Shown one piece after another: positions 62,031 through 64,000 of a stretch of 64,000 nt of DNA (the stretch's first letter is position 1; the number at the start of each line of letters is the position of its first letter). The translations under genes and the position numbers were made by a program. The notes under the pieces were generated by a model that had not been told where the DNA came from, did no database searches, and saw nothing but the letters and a program-made list of their open reading frames with translations. The DNA is taken from the NCBI GenBank assembly GCA_013399015.1, contig VWZX01001666.1:3684677-3748676 (forward strand), written 5' to 3'. This DNA is from Galbula dea (taxonomy: Eukaryota; Chordata; Aves; Piciformes; Galbulidae).

Positions 62031-64000
62031 GGTTTACTGATGTTGGGAAAACACACAATAGACATAGTACCTTGCTGACTTTTCCCCAAATATCACTGTT
62101 ATGAACTGCTAAAGATTTTTTGGAAACAGCCAAAAGTCTGACATCCAAGAGCAGTTCCTCTTGATCTCCTTCCTAAGCTCTGGCACTAGAGAACCGCATC
62201 AGAAAAAGAGCTTGCCTCCTTCAAAATGTAAATGTGCTTTTCTGCCTAAGGGACCACCTAGTTATTGTGATGATTACTTCTGGCTAACCTGCAAGTTGTA
62301 AGCTTCTGGAGACTGATTAGAAAGCATCTCATAACCACAGCTGTCATAATGAGGCACACCACTAGCTCTTTCTTATTACCTCAGCCAGTGCTCAGCTTCA
62401 GAAATCACCCTTTTGGAAAAGCACAACAAAAAATAATCTTCTGTCTGTATTCATACCATTAAATCTATATAAATGCACTCTAAAACTTTAGTAGTGCTCA
62501 TTACAATCATTTTTTTCAGCCTGAGCATTTTTTTTTTACATACAGTTCTGAATATCTCCTTTCCACAATAATCCTTCTGCCCCTTCTGTGACTGCATTCT
62601 GCAGAATTTGTTCAGGTCTTTTCCATTTCTAAGGGAATATGGCTCAGTGGATACTCAAATGGCCAGGTTAAGTACCACCTTGTATTTTTATAGTTTGCAT
62701 TCATGTAATGGGAATGAGATTTATGTCCCTAACCTTGGAATATTCTGAACCAATTATTTACTCAATATTTATGTTAAATTATCTATGATTGCAGCACTGA
62801 CTATGAAAGAAACCAGAAAAAATTCTGCAGGTGGCCTGTAAAGCTAATTTTGAAGTTAGCTGCACTAAGCTCATGCAGTGGTCTTGCAGAATATTAATAC
62901 AGTGTTATAAACTACAGTACCCTCAGGGTGTTCACCTGCCATGGAATTTAATTTACTTCATATCTCATCTAATAGACTGAATCTCATCTATTAGGTAAAT
63001 ATAATGTGAATAAGTTTCCCTGTTTCTCTAAGGAGTTCACTGGTAAAACCTGGAGAGTCATTCCCACAGAATCTTCTACTGCTATAATTAGCTTGAAATT
63101 GAGCTATTGTGCCCTTCTCTGTATTAGGCAATAGAGAACATACAGTCCAGGTACAAAACAGCACCGTGCTCAGAGTCAGTGCAGCAGCTGCATTGCTCAT
63201 GCAACCCATTTGTGTTTATTCTTGGTATGGCAAGGAGGAAACACTACAGGATCCTCTGGGGATTTGAGCCAGAGGCCATGTCTCCACTGTGCTGAGTGCT
63301 GTGCCAGCCAAGAGGAGCTCTTCCCAGGGACAGTGCTATGCTCTGCCCTTGGGAGCTTAAGTGGCACATTCTTCTGGCTGAGCAGACAGACCTTAATTTT
63401 GTAGGATTATGTGAATGGTTGAGTTGACCAAAAACAAATGTGGTATTGTCTGCAGCCAGCACCTTGGCACGACTTCAGCAGCGGGAGGGGGAAAGGATTT
63501 GAATATGCTCTGTCCTTGTGGGCTTCTTGAAGTGCTTAATGCCTGGCTGTAGAAATGCCATGCAGGTGTCATTTGTTTCCAGCACATCCAAAGCATCCTG
63601 AAACAGCAGCTTACAGAGCAGGCTGACAGGGAGCACAGAGTAAAGGCATTTCCTAGGGAAGATACAGCAGGCACGTGGCATGGAGGGGAGTGTGCTTTCT
63701 GCTTAGCTCTACTACTAAAAATTGTCCTAGTAAGAGGAAGGCTATAGCATTTTAACCCCTGCTTTGTTTTCATAAGGACCCTTCTGCACAGGACCTACTG
63801 CTGCATAATATTGTCCACAGCTGGTTTATTCTTCAAAGCCTGTATTCACAACAGTCATGGTTGCTTAACACCAAGGCTACTCTTACAGTTAGTTCCTTCA
63901 TGCTACTCTGTCCCTTGGGATGGAGAGACTCATACAGACTTTTCCAGAAATCACAAGAGAATATAGCCTTACAAATACCCCAGAACAAGCCCATCTAGCT
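62031..64000. other. Unique DNA, no gene recognised
   Basis: It includes a poly(T) run (62530-62538) and an inverted pair CTAATAG (62969-62975) and CTATTAG (62988-62994) with a 12-nt loop. Frames at 62991-63773 on both strands (up to 126 codons, minus) resemble nothing known. No repeat family was recognised. Confidence 0.5.

Noticed and set aside
62952..63000. Hairpin with CTAATAG/CTATTAG arms as a small-RNA precursor
   Set aside because: A 7-bp AT-rich stem is expected by chance many times in such DNA.
63393..63773. 126-codon minus-strand frame, overlapping two others
   Set aside because: Overlapping frames on both strands show equal lack of recognisable motifs, so none can be preferred.
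1..64000. CRISPR arrays, operons or other prokaryotic systems, and endogenous viral genes
   Set aside because: No regularly spaced repeats, no closely packed long frames and no recognisable viral protein motifs. The repeats identify a vertebrate (bird) genome.

Overview
This window looks like a piece of a bird nuclear genome that lies outside protein-coding exons: a gene desert or the inside of a very large intron. The sequence is AT-rich and strongly CpG-depleted, and no reading frame exceeds about 141 codons. None of the longer frames translates to a protein family I recognise. The bird assignment rests on CR1 LINE fragments. The best preserved have typical avian 3' ends (ATTCTGTG-type tails next to a 'TTGGAAGGGACCT'-like block). 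Three degenerate MIR-type SINEs also fit an amniote genome. No rRNA, tRNA, CRISPR array, bacterial-type operon or intact mobile element was seen.

Layout. Positions 1-8.1 kb are unique AT-rich DNA with one old CR1 tail (about 4.74-4.95 kb). A short, little-decayed CR1 3' end sits in a purine-rich tract at 8.14-8.24 kb, and another CR1 3' end lies at 10.7 kb. From 10.8 to 33.3 kb the DNA is mostly featureless, apart from a decayed internal CR1 reverse-transcriptase fragment at 18.0-18.2 kb and a homeodomain-motif-rich stretch near 26.1-26.3 kb. The block at 33.35-33.97 kb is unusual: it keeps 11 CpGs in about 625 bp and holds a 15-bp palindrome made of octamer-like halves. A perfect ATGCATATGCAT palindrome (the POU-dimer MORE motif) lies about 200 bp further on. 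This is the best candidate for a long-range enhancer.

A MIR SINE with a recognisable tRNA-like B box lies at 39.14-39.39 kb, next to a second motif-rich candidate regulatory stretch (39.46-39.88 kb). From 45.8 kb onward there is a 13-bp perfect hairpin (45.83 kb), two more MIR copies on the minus strand (49.3 and 52.3-52.5 kb), and a cluster of ancient CR1 pieces from 51.85 to 57.45 kb. In that cluster two plus-strand reverse-transcriptase fossils bracket one minus-strand copy about 1.6 kb long. The remainder holds a canonical G-quadruplex motif (58.46 kb), a CR1 3' end (60.95-61.14 kb) and a short AAT microsatellite (62.01 kb).

There are no genes here to connect into a pathway. The plausible functional content is cis-regulatory, and this is inference from motifs and CpG retention that needs a cross-species alignment. 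I found no convincing new coding or RNA system. Repeat names and strands come from recognising consensus patterns by eye, so element boundaries are approximate to tens of bases or more.
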